A stretch of DNA of 64,000 nucleotides from Fidelibacterota bacterium 408169 (GTDB taxonomy: Bacteria; Fidelibacterota; Marinisomatia; Marinisomatales; TCS55): contig NNSG01000005.1 in the NCBI GenBank assembly GCA_002256485.1, forward strand, positions 110,765-174,764. Reading direction: 5' to 3'. Below, piece after piece: positions 63,127-64,000 of the stretch. The notes under the pieces were generated by a model. The model did not search any database, had not been told where the DNA came from, and saw only the letters and a program-made list of their open reading frames with translations. The translations under genes and the position numbers were made by a program. Each line of letters opens with the position of its first letter. The stretch's first letter is position 1.

Positions 63127-63647
63127 TGACTGAAGTAATTCCAACCGAAAAAATATCGAGTCACATTTTATTGATCCGCGGACAAAAAGTAATTCTTGAT
63201 AGAGATTTGGCGAAATTGTACGGTGTTGAAACACGCGTATTAAAACAAGCAGTGAGACGAAATAATAATCGTTTCCCTAAAGACTTCATGTTTGAGTTAG
63301 ATTCTAAAGAATTTCAGAGTTGGAGATCACAAACTGTGATGTCCAAATCAGATAAAAAAGGTTTACGATATGCACCTATGGCATTTACAGAGCACGGCGT
63401 TGCCATGCTTTCGTCTGTGCTGAAAAGTAAAAAAGCTGTTGAAATAAACATTCTCATAGTCCGGGCGTTTGTACGAATGAGAGAATTACTTTACTTTGAT
63501 AAGGAATTGGCATTACGTGTAGAAAAAATTGAGAAGAATTTGGAATTTCAAGGAAAAACACTTGAAACGGTCGTCAATACAGTTAGTAAATTATTAAAAC
63601 AGCCAAAATCGAAACCAAAGAAAATTGGATTTGATATTGATAAATAG
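63126..63647 (+). CDS. ORF6N-domain DNA-binding protein
   Basis: 173 aa. Residues about 8-95 are an ORF6N domain (HILLIRGQKVILDRDLAKLYGVETRVLKQAVRRNNNRFPKDFMFEL, GLRYAPMAFTEHGVAMLSSVL), followed by a helical tail (VRAFVRMRELLYFDKELALRVEKIEKNLEFQGKTLE). ORF6N proteins are phage-like regulators (KilA-N relatives) common in mobile islands. Its start codon lies exactly at the end of R2 and its stop touches the beginning of R3, so gene plus one repeat behave as a cassette placed between the SLBB gene and the Wzz-like gene. Function in the host is unknown. Confidence 0.88.
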   Translation: MTEVIPTEKISSHILLIRGQKVILDRDLAKLYGVETRVLKQAVRRNNNRFPKDFMFELDSKEFQSWRSQTVMSKSDKKGLRYAPMAFTEHGVAMLSSVLKSKKAVEINILIVRAFVRMRELLYFDKELALRVEKIEKNLEFQGKTLETVVNTVSKLLKQPKSKPKKIGFDIDK

Positions 63648-63870
63648 CCGCAGAGACGCACCCACCAGCCCTTCTCCGCCGGTTGGCGGATCGCCAGCCT
63701 GCCTCATGATTTTGGTGGCCGGCAGGGGAGCGGGCTGGGAGAACAAAGAGGAATTATTAAGGAAAAAGACCTCCCTGCGCTTCGCCTTCGGGAGGTAAAA
63801 AGTGGCAGGAGCAGTGAAAAATACTGAAAACTGAAAAGAAGAAATGAAATACGATTTAATTAGACAAAAA
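63647..63870 (+). repeat. branched palindromic repeat R3 (right direct repeat of ORF6N cassette)
   Basis: Direct repeat of R2 with about 97% identity; core 63665-63738, third hairpin 63770-63795. It ends 32 nt before the start of the Wzz-like gene. Between 63648 and 63901 nothing else is seen. Confidence 0.9.
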
Positions 63871-63901
63871 GAAAACTCCAGTAATTCAAAGAATATGGTA
63901 A

Positions 63902-64000
63902 ATGAATAATATGGACGAACAACAAAATATACCTCAACAACCACAGCAGCCCATGTCCCCTTATTATTATGAAGAGGACACGATTTCCTTATCGGATATT
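63902..64000 (+). CDS. probable chain-length determinant (Wzz-like) protein, 5' fragment
   Basis: 33 codons visible, cut by the right edge: MNNMDEQQNIPQQPQQPMSP, then YYYEEDTISLSDI. The Gln/Pro-rich start followed by an acidic stretch and ISLSDI is typical of Wzz/polysaccharide co-polymerase N-termini just before the first membrane helix. Position after a Wza-like gene supports this. A second in-frame ATG at 63911 is an alternative start. Confidence 0.6.
   Translation, partial: MNNMDEQQNIPQQPQQPMSPYYYEEDTISLSDI

Noticed and set aside
62881..63944. Two minus-strand reading frames (62881-63234 and 63594-63944) encoding nearly the same peptide
   Set aside because: They are translations of the direct repeats R2 and R3 and overlap the ORF6N and SLBB genes; similarity reflects the DNA repeat, not a gene family.

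Overview
This 64 kb window looks like a chromosome segment of an uncultured or poorly studied member of the FCB superphylum, most likely Candidatus Marinimicrobia (Neomarinimicrobiota) or a close relative. That is an inference from several things: low G+C, secreted proteins ending in a 'YPNPFNPTT' sorting domain of the type IX secretion kind, a PorV/PorQ-family protein, a short primary sigma factor, a YbeY whose third metal ligand is Asp, and TonB receptors with a carboxypeptidase-regulatory-like N-terminus. UGA is used as an ordinary stop in most genes. Many genes overlap by 1-8 nt, so transcription units are long and compact.

Layout. 1-16.2 kb is an alpha-glucan utilisation locus. Leftward are a TrmB-type regulator, malQ and glgP (cut by the window edge). 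Rightward are a GH13 amylase, a parvulin lipoprotein, a TonB-dependent receptor, a very large secreted protein, a PorV-like protein and a multi-module carbohydrate-binding protein. The same 22-bp palindrome lies before the amylase and before the binding protein and is a good candidate for the TrmB operator. 16.2-18.8 kb holds an EEP phosphatase and a VCBS/ASPIC secreted protein. 18.9-22.5 kb is an operon of a thioredoxin-like protein, an outer-membrane protein with an in-frame UGA followed by a SECIS-like hairpin (candidate selenoprotein), a beta-propeller lipoprotein and a CBM20-esterase.

22.5-31.6 kb is leftward housekeeping: phosphohexomutase, PEGA protein, rpsU, rpoD, rsmA, tatD, metG, holB and an EnvC-like protein. 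31.7-42.5 kb holds a CNBD protein, an AI-2E-family permease, an outer-membrane TPR protein, and a DUF4159/DUF4175/TPR/'AsnB-like' envelope operon. 42.5-46.3 kb has small metabolic genes (two PLP enzymes, a purple acid phosphatase, GNAT, YjbQ). 46.3-54.3 kb runs leftward: recJ, fabH, acyl-CoA dehydrogenase, pgpH, ybeY, mazG, then a higBA toxin-antitoxin pair. 54.4-55.4 kb holds a DUF2442/broken DUF4160 pair and the RNase P RNA gene. 55.4-58.0 kb has a zinc-ribbon protein and a Sat-CysC fusion.

58.0-64 kb is repeat-rich. A solitary GIY-YIG nuclease gene sits between two TGTCATCGCGAG-ended repeats. After it comes an exopolysaccharide export locus (multi-SLBB protein, then a probable Wzz) in which a folded repeat recurs at three successive gene boundaries and two 97%-identical 224-bp copies bracket an ORF6N-domain gene. 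A related palindrome (GATCCGCCAGCTGGCGGATC and variants) also sits in two hairpins of the RNase P RNA. The most interesting items are the candidate selenoprotein, the branched repeat family with its ORF6N cassette, the palindromes in rnpB, the GIY-YIG/repeat association and the paired operators of the glucan locus.
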